From: Bacillus licheniformis DSM 13 = ATCC 14580
GTDB lineage: Bacteria; Bacillota; Bacilli; Bacillales; Bacillaceae
Direction of reading: 5' to 3'
DNA: 64,000 nucleotides
NCBI RefSeq assembly: GCF_000011645.1
Contig: NC_006270.3
Span: 615,001 to 679,000 of the forward strand
Every line of letters starts with the position of its first letter. Positions within the stretch are counted from its first letter, which is position 1. A program made the translations under genes and the position numbers. Of the stretch, positions 45,354 through 55,512 are shown one piece after another. The notes beneath the pieces are model-generated. The model was given only the letters and a program-made list of their open reading frames with translations. It made no database searches and was not told where the DNA came from.

Positions 45354-47114
45354 ATGGAATATGCAGCGATACATCATCAGCCTTTCAGCTCTGATGCCTA
45401 TTCTTACAATGGACGGACATTGCACATCAAGATCCGTACAAAAAAGGATGATGCCGAACACGTCCGCTTGGTTTGGGGCGATCCTTACGAATACACCGGC
45501 GGCACATGGAAAGCGAACGAGCTTGCGATGGCGAAAATTGCCGCAACAAGCACCCATGATTACTGGTTTGCCGAAGTGGCGCCTCCATTCAGGCGTCTGC
45601 AATACGGATTTATCCTGACAGGCGCTGATGATCGAGACACTTTTTACGGAAGCAATGGTGCATGTCCGTTTGCCGGGAAAGCGGCGGATATAGGCAAACA
45701 CTGTTTTAAATTTCCGTTTGTTCATGAGGCAGACACGTTTGATGCACCTGACTGGGTCAAATCAACCGTCTGGTATCAAATTTTTCCGGAGCGCTTTGCC
45801 AGCGGGCGGGAAGATTTGTCTCCGGAAAACGCTTTGCCATGGGGAAGCAAAGATCCTGAGGCGCACGATTTTTTCGGAGGGGATTTGCAGGGGATCATGG
45901 ACAAGCTGGACTATTTGGAAGACTTGGGGGTAGGCGGAATCTATTTGACGCCGATCTTTGCCGCGCCTTCCAACCATAAATACGACACATTGGACTATTG
46001 CTCCATCGATCCGCATTTTGGCGATGAGGAGCTCTTTCGCACGCTGGTCAGCCGGATTCACGAGCGGGGAATGAAAATCATGCTTGATGCTGTTTTTAAC
46101 CACATTGGCAGCGCTTCGCAAGAGTGGCAGGATGTTGTCAAAAACGGTGAAACGTCCCGCTATAAAGACTGGTTCCATATTCATTCTTTCCCTGTTAAAG
46201 AAGGCAGCTATGATACATTTGCGTTTACTCCCGAGATGCCGAAGCTCAATACGGCCAACCCGGAAGTTCAGGCTTATTTGCTTGATATTGCGCTGTACTG
46301 GATCCGCGAATTTGATATCGACGGCTGGCGTTTGGATGTGGCAAATGAAGTTGATCATGCGTTTTGGAAGAAATTCCGGCAAGCCGTCACGGCAGAAAAG
46401 CCCGACATTTTTATATTGGGCGAAATCTGGCATCAGGCTGATCCGTGGCTTAGAGGAGACGAATTTCATTCGGTCATGAACTACCCGTTCACAGAACCGA
46501 TGATTGACTATTTTGCAGACGGATCGATTTCAGCTTCGCAAATGGCCAGCCGCATCAATTCGCATTTAATGAGCGGGATGAAGCAGGTCAATGAGGTGAT
46601 GTTTAATTTGCTGGACAGTCATGACACGAAGCGGATTTTGACAAGATGCGGAGGAGATGACAAAAAGGTGCGCTCTCTTTTGGCATTCATGTTTGCTCAG
46701 ACAGGCTCGCCGTGCATTTATTACGGAACGGAAGTCGGGCTTGACGGCGGCGATGATCCATTGTGCCGGAAGTGCATGGTTTGGGAAGAGGAAAAACAGA
46801 ATCAAGAGATGCTCGCATTTATGAAACGGCTGATCGCTTTGCGAAAACAAGAGAATGATGTATTGACTTATGGCGCGCTTGAGTGGAAGCTGGTTGATGA
46901 CCAAAACGATTTTGTCAGTTTTTCTCGAACGCATGAAGGAAAAGAGCTGATCTACTTCTTCCACCAGGGCAGCGAGGTGCGCCGTGTCAGATTGCGGGAT
47001 TTGAAGATTGCAAGCGATAAAAGAATATACGATGCGTGGACGGAAGAAGCGCTTCAGCATGATGATGTGGTCGACATTCAGCCAGGCGGATTTTTCATTT
47101 TGGGGGCGGTCTAA
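45354..47114 (+). CDS. yvdF: Maltogenic amylase / cyclomaltodextrinase (YvdF)
   Basis: A 586-residue intracellular GH13_20 enzyme. It has an N-terminal beta domain (about 1-125) typical of neopullulanase, cyclodextrinase and maltogenic amylase, then the barrel: DAVFNHIG, FDIDGWRLDVANEVDH (nucleophile Asp), LGEIWH (acid/base Glu) and LLDSHDTKR (third Asp). It breaks maltodextrins and cyclodextrins to maltose and glucose. No signal peptide. ATG 45354 gives MEYAAIHHQP as in B. subtilis; ATG 45351 is directly before it. Its product feeds maltose phosphorylase and MalL. Confidence 0.92.
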   Translation: MEYAAIHHQPFSSDAYSYNGRTLHIKIRTKKDDAEHVRLVWGDPYEYTGGTWKANELAMAKIAATSTHDYWFAEVAPPFRRLQYGFILTGADDRDTFYGSNGACPFAGKAADIGKHCFKFPFVHEADTFDAPDWVKSTVWYQIFPERFASGREDLSPENALPWGSKDPEAHDFFGGDLQGIMDKLDYLEDLGVGGIYLTPIFAAPSNHKYDTLDYCSIDPHFGDEELFRTLVSRIHERGMKIMLDAVFNHIGSASQEWQDVVKNGETSRYKDWFHIHSFPVKEGSYDTFAFTPEMPKLNTANPEVQAYLLDIALYWIREFDIDGWRLDVANEVDHAFWKKFRQAVTAEKPDIFILGEIWHQADPWLRGDEFHSVMNYPFTEPMIDYFADGSISASQMASRINSHLMSGMKQVNEVMFNLLDSHDTKRILTRCGGDDKKVRSLLAFMFAQTGSPCIYYGTEVGLDGGDDPLCRKCMVWEEEKQNQEMLAFMKRLIALRKQENDVLTYGALEWKLVDDQNDFVSFSRTHEGKELIYFFHQGSEVRRVRLRDLKIASDKRIYDAWTEEALQHDDVVDIQPGGFFILGAV

Positions 47115-47117
47115 ATT

Positions 47118-47133
47118 CTGTTACCGGTAACAG
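47118..47133. promoter_or_regulatory. Perfect MdxR-type operator upstream of mdxE
   Basis: CTGTTACCGGTAACAG, a perfect 16-bp palindrome 3 bp after the yvdF stop. Confidence 0.78.
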
Positions 47134-47144
47134 GTTTAAAACTA

Positions 47145-47174
47145 TTGTAACCGCTTTCTGTCGAGGATTACAAT
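47145..47174 (+). promoter_or_regulatory. Promoter with near-cre before mdxE
   Basis: -35 TTGTAA (47145-47150), 18-bp spacer, -10 TACAAT (47169-47174). TGTAACCGCTTTCT (47146-47159) overlaps the -35 and differs from the cre consensus at one position. This predicts CcpA repression of the transporter by glucose. Confidence 0.68.
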
Positions 47175-47208
47175 TGTCTCAGATTCCAAGATAGAAGGGG
47201 GAAAAAAG

Positions 47209-48462
47209 ATGCAACATTTAAAAAAAGGAATTTTAGTGCTGCTGGCGTCAGTTCTGCTGTTCGGTCTTGCCGCCTGTTCAAGTTCAAAGGAAACGGGAGG
47301 CAGCGGCGGGAAAAAAGTGCTGACCGTGTCTGTAGAAGAGGTCTATAAACCTTACGTCGAAAGCATAAAGGAAGGTTTTGAAAAAGAGAATGATGTGACA
47401 GTCAAAATCGTTGAAAAGCCGATGTTCGACCAGCTTGAAGCGCTTCCGCTTGACGGTCCGGCAGGCAATGCGCCCGATGTCATGCTTGCGGCATACGACC
47501 GTATCGGCGGCTTAGGACAGCAAGGTCATTTGCTGGAAGTCAAACCGTCTGACACAAAAAGCTTCGGAGACAAAGAAATGCAGCAGGTGACGGTTGGCGG
47601 AAAAGTCTATGGAATCCCGCTTGTTATTGAAACTCTCGTACTCTATTACAACAAAGACCTGTTAAAAACGCCGCCAAAAACTTTTAACGAGCTCGAGGAT
47701 TTAACAAAAGACAAGAGGTTCGCTTTTTCTTCGGAAAAAGGAAAATCGACCGCCTTTCTTGCAAAATGGACGGACTTTTACATGTCATACGGTTTAATGG
47801 CCGGATACGGCGGATATGTATTCGGAGCTGACGGCACGGATTCCGGAGACATCGGTCTGAACAACAAGGGAGCCGTAGAGGCGGTGGAATACGCCGAAAA
47901 ATGGTTTAGTGAATATTGGCCGAAAGGCATGCAGGACAATACGAGCGCAGACGATTTTATCCAGCAGACCTTTATGGACGGAAAAGCAGCGGCTGTTATC
48001 GGAGGTCCTTGGTCGGCTTCCAATTATAAAGAAGCCGGTTTGAACTACGGCGCAGCGAAAATCCCGACATTGCCGAACGGAAAAGAGTATGCCCCGTTTG
48101 CAGGCGGAAAAGGCTGGGTCGCCTCAAAATATACGAAAGAGCCGGAGCTTGCTGAGAAATGGCTTCAATATGCCGCAAATGACGAAAACGCTTACCGCTT
48201 TTATGAAGATACGAACGAAGTTCCGGCCAACCTCGCTGCTCGAAAGAAAGCAGGGGAGCAAAAAAGCGAGCTGACGTCGGCGGTCATCACACAATACGAA
48301 ACGGCGACTCCAACTCCGAATATTCCGGAAATGGCCGAAGTGTGGACAGGTGCAGAAAGCTTGATATTTGACGCGGCAGCAGGGAAAAAATCGGCTCAGC
48401 AATCAGCGGATGATGCCGTGCGCGTGATCAAAGAAAACATTAAAGAAAAGTATGTGAAATAA
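47209..48462 (+). CDS. mdxE: Maltodextrin-binding lipoprotein MdxE
   Basis: A 417-residue solute-binding lipoprotein. The signal peptide ends in the lipobox LAAC with Cys23, and the mature part follows the MalE-type pattern (YNKDLLKTPPKTFNELEDL, AAVIGGPWSASNY, NAYRFYEDTNEVPAN). It captures maltodextrins at the outer face of the membrane for MdxFG; the ATPase is probably MsmX encoded elsewhere, as in B. subtilis. RBS GAAGGGGGAAAA. Confidence 0.93.
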   Translation: MQHLKKGILVLLASVLLFGLAACSSSKETGGSGGKKVLTVSVEEVYKPYVESIKEGFEKENDVTVKIVEKPMFDQLEALPLDGPAGNAPDVMLAAYDRIGGLGQQGHLLEVKPSDTKSFGDKEMQQVTVGGKVYGIPLVIETLVLYYNKDLLKTPPKTFNELEDLTKDKRFAFSSEKGKSTAFLAKWTDFYMSYGLMAGYGGYVFGADGTDSGDIGLNNKGAVEAVEYAEKWFSEYWPKGMQDNTSADDFIQQTFMDGKAAAVIGGPWSASNYKEAGLNYGAAKIPTLPNGKEYAPFAGGKGWVASKYTKEPELAEKWLQYAANDENAYRFYEDTNEVPANLAARKKAGEQKSELTSAVITQYETATPTPNIPEMAEVWTGAESLIFDAAAGKKSAQQSADDAVRVIKENIKEKYVK

Positions 48463-48503
48463 AACGGCGGTTTTAGCGTCCGGAAGAATAGAGGGCGAAA
48501 AAA

Positions 48504-49811
48504 ATGAACAAAGACCAAACACTAGCAAACCGGAGCCGGAAGGCAGCGCTGTTATCGATAATTCCCGGTGCTGGCCAGATTGCAAACCGGCAGTTTTCAA
48601 AGGGGATCCTTTTTCTAGTCATCACAGGCTTGTTTATTTGTGAGTTAGCGATTTTCGGTTATCAGGCGCTGATCGGTCTCGTGACGCTGGGGACTGTCCC
48701 CGGAGAAGACCACTCGCTGTTTCTCTTGATAGAGGGCACGCTGCAATTGATTTTGACGCTCGTTTTCTTGATGTTTTACATCTTTAATCTGTATGATGCC
48801 CGGAAGACCGCCGCGATGAAGGCGGCGGGTTTGAAAATCAGCGAGACGGCTGGGGACATGATCAGAAATGCAGGTGACAAAGGGTTTCCGTATTTATTTA
48901 CGCTGCCGGCATATCTCATGATGGTGTTTGTGATTATTTTTCCGGTGCTGGTGACTCTGTTTATCGCGTTTACAAACTACGATTTTTATCATATTCCGCC
49001 AAACAGTCTCATCGACTGGGTCGGCTTTAAAAATTTCATGAATATCTTTTTCCTTGGCTCGTATCGGCAAACATTCGCCGATGTGCTGGGCTGGACGATC
49101 ATCTGGACGATCTGTGCGACGACGCTGCAAATTGTTCTCGGCATCGTGACGGCGCTGATCGTCAATCAGAACTTTATTAAAGGCAAGCGGATGTTCCGGA
49201 TCATCTTCCTGCTTCCGTGGGCCGTTCCGGCATTTATTACGATTATGAGCTTCGCCAACATTTTCAACGACTCGGCGGGCGCGATGAACGTCCAGGTGAT
49301 CCCGCTTTTGAACCAGCTTCCGTTCGTCGACATCCCGGCTGTCGCATGGAAGACCGATCCGTTCTGGACGAAGACGGCTTTGATTATGATCCAGACGTGG
49401 CTCGGTTTTCCCTACATTTATGTCATGGTGACGGGGGTGCTTCAGGCGATTCCCGGAGAGCTTTATGAAGCGGCAAAGATTGACGGCGCGACATTTATTC
49501 AGCGCTTTAAACACATTACGCTGCCGATGATTTTATTTGCGACCGCACCGGTGATGATTACCCAGTATACATTTAATTTCAATAACTTCTCGATCATCTA
49601 TTTATTTAATGAAGGCGGTCCGGGGAGTGCGGGGGCCGGAGCCGGGTCAACCGACATCTTAATATCCTGGATCTATAAGCTGACGACGGGGACGTCGCCG
49701 CAGTATTCCGTGGCGGCTGCTGTCACACTGCTCATTTCTTTCATTGTCATCGGGGTTTCCCTGATTGCTTTTAAGAAATCGAATGCCTTTGGCAATGAGG
49801 AGGTCATGTAG
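48504..49811 (+). CDS. mdxF: Maltodextrin ABC transporter permease MdxF
   Basis: A 435-residue permease. It has extra N-terminal helices and a long soluble loop like MalF, eight predicted helices in all, and the EAA loop GELYEAAKIDGATFIQRFKHITLPM that contacts the ATPase. It pairs with MdxG, whose start comes directly after its stop codon. Confidence 0.92.
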   Translation: MNKDQTLANRSRKAALLSIIPGAGQIANRQFSKGILFLVITGLFICELAIFGYQALIGLVTLGTVPGEDHSLFLLIEGTLQLILTLVFLMFYIFNLYDARKTAAMKAAGLKISETAGDMIRNAGDKGFPYLFTLPAYLMMVFVIIFPVLVTLFIAFTNYDFYHIPPNSLIDWVGFKNFMNIFFLGSYRQTFADVLGWTIIWTICATTLQIVLGIVTALIVNQNFIKGKRMFRIIFLLPWAVPAFITIMSFANIFNDSAGAMNVQVIPLLNQLPFVDIPAVAWKTDPFWTKTALIMIQTWLGFPYIYVMVTGVLQAIPGELYEAAKIDGATFIQRFKHITLPMILFATAPVMITQYTFNFNNFSIIYLFNEGGPGSAGAGAGSTDILISWIYKLTTGTSPQYSVAAAVTLLISFIVIGVSLIAFKKSNAFGNEEVM

Positions 49812-50663
49812 ATGAGAGGGCTTTTTAAAAATACGCGGTTCACCGGGATGCTGAACAAGGTTTTGACCTATATATTTTTGGCGTTTTTAAGCATCGTGAT
49901 TATTTATCCGCTTTTGATCACAGCATCATCCGCATTCCGGGTCGGGAATGTAGCGGCTTTTACACTCGATTTTTCGGGCGCATGGACATTGGACCACTTT
50001 AAGCGGCTGTTTGAAGAGACGCTTTACCTCAATTGGTACGGGAATACACTTGTGATCGCTCTGTCTGTCATGGTGTTCCAGGTGACGATTGTGACGCTTG
50101 CCGGCTATACGTACAGCCGCTACCGGTTTGCGGGCCGAAAAAAGAGCCTCATTTTCTTTTTGATCATTCAAATGGTGCCGACGATGGCGGCGCTGACCGC
50201 TTTTTACGTCCTGGCCATGCTGATCGGAGCTTTGGACCAATATTGGTTTTTAACTGCAATCTATATCGGCGGCGGAATTCCGATGAACACATGGCTGATG
50301 AAGGGCTACTTTGATACAGTGCCGAGAGAAATCGATGAAGCGGCGCGAATTGATGGAGCGGGGCACCTGCGGATCTTTGCTTCGGTCGTTCTCCCGCTTG
50401 TGAAACCGATGCTTGCAGTCCAGGCGCTGTGGGCGTTTATGGGGCCGTTCGGCGACTATCTGCTGGCGAAATTTCTGCTTCGGTCGCCGGAAAGCCTGAC
50501 CATCGCCGTCGGTTTGCAGACATTCATCTCCAATCCGCAGCAGCAAAAAGTCGCGCTGTTTGCAGCTGGGGCGATTCTTGCAGCTCTGCCGATTTGCATC
50601 TTGTTCTTCTTTCTCCAAAAGAACTTTGTGTCCGGTTTGACATCCGGCGGAACGAAGGGATAA
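49812..50663 (+). CDS. mdxG: Maltodextrin ABC transporter permease MdxG
   Basis: A 283-residue MalG-type permease with six helices and the EAA loop REIDEAARIDGAGHLRIFASVVLPL. The start codon follows the mdxF stop without a gap, and yvdJ follows 4 bp after its stop, so the genes are tightly coupled. Confidence 0.92.
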   Translation: MRGLFKNTRFTGMLNKVLTYIFLAFLSIVIIYPLLITASSAFRVGNVAAFTLDFSGAWTLDHFKRLFEETLYLNWYGNTLVIALSVMVFQVTIVTLAGYTYSRYRFAGRKKSLIFFLIIQMVPTMAALTAFYVLAMLIGALDQYWFLTAIYIGGGIPMNTWLMKGYFDTVPREIDEAARIDGAGHLRIFASVVLPLVKPMLAVQALWAFMGPFGDYLLAKFLLRSPESLTIAVGLQTFISNPQQQKVALFAAGAILAALPICILFFFLQKNFVSGLTSGGTKG

Positions 50664-50667
50664 ATCG

Positions 50668-51549
50668 ATGAACGACATGCGAAACGAAAAGCTGATCGTC
50701 CGATTTCTTAAAGCAGCGGCATCACCGGCGGGCGTCATGCGCTGCAAACATGCATTCAGCTGGCTCGAAATTTCTTTTCTGTTTATGTTTTTGACTGCTT
50801 GTTTAATGGCGCCTATGACCCTTGCGTTTATGAAAATGGACCGCTTCAATGCCGGGTATCTGATCCCGAACGTCGCTCAAGAGGCTGACGCGGCATTCAT
50901 CAAACAATTAAAAGGCTACCAATTGACAAACGGAAGATTGAAGGGCGAAGACGAGCTGTACCGTGTGGAGAAAGGGAGAACCCTGCTGGCCGTCGATTTG
51001 AAGGATGAATTAAAAACAAGCGGTGAGAACGGGCGGATAAAAGCGGAAGGCTATCAAAATGCGCTCATCTTTCAGTCAGATCATCTGATCATCAGTGATC
51101 AAAGCGGAGCGGGGTTTTCCGTTCGCTATCCGGCAAAGGCTGGGCTGAATGATCTGGATGCCGGTCATTTGGGGGATTTTATCGGTGCAATGTGGTTTGC
51201 CCAATATAAGCCGCTTATCATCATGCTGGCCTGTTCGGCGGTTTTCATCATCTCGCTTTTTTTAACGGCCGTTCTGGCGGGAGGCATCTGGATCTCCAAA
51301 AAATCCAACATGACCGGGATAAGGTCGTTTAAGGAAGCGGCCGCAGCGGCGGTGTGCGGATCGGCGCTTCCGGCAGGAGCCGCAATGGCTTTCGGTATGA
51401 TCAGCTTTGACTTCATCGCGATGCTGCTCATCCATTCGTGCGGTAGTGCTTTGATGGTCTCTTTCATTTTCAGGCACATCTTCAAGAACCGCCATCACAA
51501 CGAAAATCTACAGTCAGGAGGAAATCATGGCAAATCAGCGGCTATTTGA
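50668..51549 (+). CDS. yvdJ: DUF1189-type membrane protein YvdJ
   Basis: A 293-residue membrane protein with one N-terminal helix (about 33-52), an extracellular domain and four further helices in the second half. It corresponds to YvdJ, kept in the mdx operon of B. subtilis and related to MalF-cluster DUF1189 proteins. Its function is unknown; conserved placement next to the permeases suggests help with transporter assembly or sensing. It overlaps mdxK by 23 bp. Confidence 0.85.
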   Translation: MNDMRNEKLIVRFLKAAASPAGVMRCKHAFSWLEISFLFMFLTACLMAPMTLAFMKMDRFNAGYLIPNVAQEADAAFIKQLKGYQLTNGRLKGEDELYRVEKGRTLLAVDLKDELKTSGENGRIKAEGYQNALIFQSDHLIISDQSGAGFSVRYPAKAGLNDLDAGHLGDFIGAMWFAQYKPLIIMLACSAVFIISLFLTAVLAGGIWISKKSNMTGIRSFKEAAAAAVCGSALPAGAAMAFGMISFDFIAMLLIHSCGSALMVSFIFRHIFKNRHHNENLQSGGNHGKSAAI

Positions 51550-53809
51550 GATCGACCAGTGGAAAATCAAAACAAACAAATTTGAAAAGGAACATAAACG
51601 GCTTCAGGAAAGTCTGACATCCTTGGCGAACGGATATATGGGAATCAGGGGGAATTTTGAAGAAAGCTATTCAGGCGAAAGTCTCAAAGGCACATATATC
51701 GCAGGGGTTTGGTTCCCTGACAAAACGCGTGTCGGCTGGTGGAAAAACGGCTATCCCGAATATTTCGGGAAAGTGATCAATGCGATGAATTTCATCGGAA
51801 TTGATGTATATGTAGACGACGAAAAAGTCGACCTCAGCCAAAACGACATCGAATCGTTTGAATTGGAGCTTAATATGAAAGAAGGCATCTTGCGGAGAAG
51901 CGCTGTCGTCCGTGTGAATCAAAAGGCTGTCAAAATTTCGTCCGAGCGCTTTCTTAGCCTCGATGTCCCGCAACTGTGCGCGATCCATTATGAAGCGGAA
52001 TGCCTGAGCGATGAAGCGGTCATCACGCTTGTTCCTTATCTTGATGGAAATGTCGCAAATGAGGATGCCAATTTCGAAGAGCGGTTTTGGCAGGAAGAAG
52101 CGAAAGGCGCCGAATCTCATCGCGGCCATCTTGTGACGAAAACGATTGAGAATCCGTTTGGAACCCCGCGTTTTACGGTGGCTGCTTCTATGTGCAATGT
52201 GACGGAAGGATATGTCAGCGAGCATTTTCAAACGGATGCAATGTACGCGGAAAACCGCTACTGTTACGAAGTGGGACCGGGAACAAAGGCTTCTTTAAAG
52301 AAATTGATCATTGTCACAACGTCCCGGGATTTTGAAGAAGCAGAGCTTTTAGTACAGGGCAGGGCGCTTTTGGCGGATGTTCTTCGGCAGGGATATGAAG
52401 AAGCGAAGCGGAGGCATACCGAACATTGGATGGAAAGGTGGGCAAAAGCGGACATTGAAATTAAAGGGGATGATGAGCTTCAGCAGGGCATCCGGTACAA
52501 CCTCTTTCAGCTCTTCTCGACATACTACGGAGCCGATTCACGCTTAAACATCGGGCCGAAAGGATTTACCGGCGAGAAATACGGAGGAGCCGCCTATTGG
52601 GATACTGAGGCGTACGCCGTTCCGATGTATTTGGCGACGGCAGAGCCGGAGGTGACGAAGAATCTGCTTTTGTACCGCTATCATCATTTGGAGGCAGCAA
52701 AACGGAATGCCGCCAAACTGGGGCTGAAAGGAGCCCTTTATCCGATGGTCACCTTCACAGGCGATGAATGCCACAATGAATGGGAGATCACCTTCGAAGA
52801 AATTCACCGCAACGGCGCGATCTGTTATGCGATCTACAATTATGTCAATTATACAGGCGACCGGGACTACATGAAAGAATACGGGATAGACGTTCTCGTC
52901 GAAATCAGCAGATTTTGGGCGGACCGCGTCCACTTCTCAAAACGAAACAATAAATACATGATCCACGGCGTCACAGGGCCGAATGAATATGAAAACAATG
53001 TCAACAACAACTGGTATACGAACTTGATTGCGTCATGGACGCTTGAGTACACGCTCGAAAACCTCGCTATCCTCCCGGAGGAAAAACGCCGCCGGCTTGA
53101 TGTACGGGAAGCCGAAATCGAGAAATGGAAGGATATCATCGAGCGAATGTACTATCCATACAGTGAGGAATTAAATGTTTTTATTCAGCATGATACTTTC
53201 CTGGATAAAGAGCTTCAGGCAGCGGATGAGCTTGAACCGGGTGACCGTCCGCTCTATCAGAACTGGTCATGGGATAAAATTCTCCGCTCCAGTTTTATTA
53301 AGCAGGCTGATGTTCTGCAAGGCATTTATTTCTTTAATCACCGATTTACAATGGAAGAAAAACGTCGCAACTTTGAATTTTATGAACCGATGACAGTTCA
53401 TGAATCGAGCCTTTCGCCATCTGTCCATGCGGTGCTGGCGGCTGAGCTCAAAATGGAAAAGAAAGCGCTCGAACTGTATAAGCGTACAGCGAGGCTTGAT
53501 CTGGATAATTACAATCATGACACCGAGGAAGGGCTTCATATCACTTCGATGACCGGAAGCTGGCTCGCCATCGTGCAAGGATTTGCCGGCATGCGCACTC
53601 AGGATGAGAAGCTGTCTTTTGCTCCGTTTCTGCCGAAGGAATGGGACGGTTATTCGTTCAACATCAATTATCGAGACCGGCTAATCAATGTGCAGGTAGA
53701 GGAAAACAGCGTCGTTTTCAGTCTTTTAAAAGGAGAACCGCTTTCTATGACAGTTTATGGAGAACAGATCGCACTGAACGGACGGTATGAAAGGAGGATG
53801 GCCCGATGA
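51527..53809 (+). CDS. mdxK: Maltose phosphorylase MdxK
   Basis: A 760-residue GH65 phosphorylase. It splits maltose with phosphate into glucose and beta-glucose 1-phosphate. Family motifs are FLSLDVPQLCAIHYEA in the N-terminal beta-sandwich, AYWDTEAYAVPMYLAT, and GPNEYENNVNNNWYTN, which has the general-acid Glu, and the phosphate-contacting HESSLSPSVHA. It overlaps both yvdJ (23 bp) and malL (4 bp). The product is used by beta-phosphoglucomutase two genes on. Confidence 0.93.
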   Translation: MANQRLFEIDQWKIKTNKFEKEHKRLQESLTSLANGYMGIRGNFEESYSGESLKGTYIAGVWFPDKTRVGWWKNGYPEYFGKVINAMNFIGIDVYVDDEKVDLSQNDIESFELELNMKEGILRRSAVVRVNQKAVKISSERFLSLDVPQLCAIHYEAECLSDEAVITLVPYLDGNVANEDANFEERFWQEEAKGAESHRGHLVTKTIENPFGTPRFTVAASMCNVTEGYVSEHFQTDAMYAENRYCYEVGPGTKASLKKLIIVTTSRDFEEAELLVQGRALLADVLRQGYEEAKRRHTEHWMERWAKADIEIKGDDELQQGIRYNLFQLFSTYYGADSRLNIGPKGFTGEKYGGAAYWDTEAYAVPMYLATAEPEVTKNLLLYRYHHLEAAKRNAAKLGLKGALYPMVTFTGDECHNEWEITFEEIHRNGAICYAIYNYVNYTGDRDYMKEYGIDVLVEISRFWADRVHFSKRNNKYMIHGVTGPNEYENNVNNNWYTNLIASWTLEYTLENLAILPEEKRRRLDVREAEIEKWKDIIERMYYPYSEELNVFIQHDTFLDKELQAADELEPGDRPLYQNWSWDKILRSSFIKQADVLQGIYFFNHRFTMEEKRRNFEFYEPMTVHESSLSPSVHAVLAAELKMEKKALELYKRTARLDLDNYNHDTEEGLHITSMTGSWLAIVQGFAGMRTQDEKLSFAPFLPKEWDGYSFNINYRDRLINVQVEENSVVFSLLKGEPLSMTVYGEQIALNGRYERRMAR

Positions 53810-55512
53810 GCCAATGGTGGAAAGAGGCAGTCGTGTATCAAATTTACCCGCGGAGTTTTTATGATTCCAACGGAGACGGCTTCGGTGATTTGCAGGGGGT
53901 GATTCAAAAGCTCGATTACATCAAAAGCCTTGGAGCCGATGTCATATGGCTGTGTCCTGTGTTTGATTCCCCGCAGGATGACAACGGCTACGACATCAGC
54001 GACTATAGAAGCATATACGAAAAGTTCGGGACGAACGATGATATGTTTCAATTGATTGATGAAGTGCATAAACGCGGAATGAAAATCATTATGGATCTTG
54101 TCGTGAATCACACGTCTGATGAACATGCCTGGTTTGCCGAAAGCCGCAAGTCAAAGGACAATCCTTACCGTGATTATTATTTTTGGAAGGATCCAAAGGC
54201 GGACGGTTCAGAGCCGAACAATTGGGGATCGATCTTTTCAGGGCCGGCATGGACGCTCGATGAGCGGACAGGACAGTATTATCTTCACTACTTTTCGAAA
54301 AAGCAGCCTGACTTAAACTGGGAGAATGAAGCGGTTCGCCGCGAAGTATACGATTTGATGACATTTTGGATGGACAGAGGCGTGGACGGCTGGCGGATGG
54401 ACGTGATCGGTTCCATCTCCAAATTCGTCGACTTTCCCGATTATGAAACAGATGACAGCCGTCCATATGTCGTCGGCCGCTATCATTCGAACGGCCCCCG
54501 TCTGCACGAATTTATACAAGAGATGAACCGGGAAGTGCTGTCCCGTTACGACTGTATGACGGTCGGCGAAGCAAACGGCTCAGATGTTGAAGAAGCGAAA
54601 AAATACACGGATCCAAGCAGACATGAGCTGAACATGATTTTTACATTTGAACATATGGATATTGATACCAAACAGCATTCTCCGAATGGGAAATGGCAGA
54701 TGAAGCCGTTTGACCCGATCGCTTTAAAAAAGACGATGACGAGGTGGCAGACCGCTTTAATGAATGTCGGCTGGAATACGCTTTATTTCGAAAATCATGA
54801 TCAGCCGAGGGTCATATCCCGCTGGGGCAATGACCGCGAGCTCCGCAAACAATGCGCCAAAGCATTTGCAACAGTTCTGCACGGCATGAAGGGAACCCCG
54901 TTCATTTATCAAGGTGAAGAAATCGGCATGACAAACAGCGAGATGCCGCTCGAAATGTATGATGATCTCGAAATCAAAAACGCATACCGCGAACTTGTCA
55001 TTGAAAACAAAACGATGACAGAGGAAGACTTTCGAAAAGCCGTGGCGAAAAAAGGGCGGGATCATGCGAGAACGCCGATGCAATGGGATGACGGGAAATA
55101 CGCGGGCTTTACGGATGGAGAGCCTTGGCTGGCGGTAAATCCCCGCTATCAAGAAATCAATGTGAAAGAGTCGCTTGCCGATGAAGATTCGATTTTCTAT
55201 TATTATCAGAAGCTCATCGGGCTGCGCAAACAAAATAAAGTCATCGTGTACGGAGACTATCGGCTGCTGCTCGAGGAAGATCCGCGAATCTTTGCGTATA
55301 TCCGCGAATATCGGGGCGAAAAGCTGTTAGTCGCCGTGAATTTATCAGAAGAAAAGGCGCTGTTTCATGCTTCGCCGGAATTGCTTGAGGACAGATGGGA
55401 TGTGCTGTTGTCAAACTACGCCCGAGAGCGGCTTAATATAAGCGGCAGTATCGACATGGAGCCTTATGAAGCTTTCATGATGATCAGCCGGGCAAAGGAT
55501 TACACATCATGA
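53806..55512 (+). CDS. malL: Oligo-1,6-glucosidase / sucrase-isomaltase-maltase MalL
   Basis: A 568-residue intracellular GH13_31 alpha-glucosidase. Catalytic residues are Asp199 (DGWRMDV), Glu255 (TVGEANGSD) and Asp332 (FENHDQP). It hydrolyses maltose, isomaltose, maltulose, sucrose and short oligosaccharides. It overlaps mdxK and pgcM by 4 bp each (ATGA). The same gene order occurs in B. subtilis. Confidence 0.94.
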   Translation: MSQWWKEAVVYQIYPRSFYDSNGDGFGDLQGVIQKLDYIKSLGADVIWLCPVFDSPQDDNGYDISDYRSIYEKFGTNDDMFQLIDEVHKRGMKIIMDLVVNHTSDEHAWFAESRKSKDNPYRDYYFWKDPKADGSEPNNWGSIFSGPAWTLDERTGQYYLHYFSKKQPDLNWENEAVRREVYDLMTFWMDRGVDGWRMDVIGSISKFVDFPDYETDDSRPYVVGRYHSNGPRLHEFIQEMNREVLSRYDCMTVGEANGSDVEEAKKYTDPSRHELNMIFTFEHMDIDTKQHSPNGKWQMKPFDPIALKKTMTRWQTALMNVGWNTLYFENHDQPRVISRWGNDRELRKQCAKAFATVLHGMKGTPFIYQGEEIGMTNSEMPLEMYDDLEIKNAYRELVIENKTMTEEDFRKAVAKKGRDHARTPMQWDDGKYAGFTDGEPWLAVNPRYQEINVKESLADEDSIFYYYQKLIGLRKQNKVIVYGDYRLLLEEDPRIFAYIREYRGEKLLVAVNLSEEKALFHASPELLEDRWDVLLSNYARERLNISGSIDMEPYEAFMMISRAKDYTS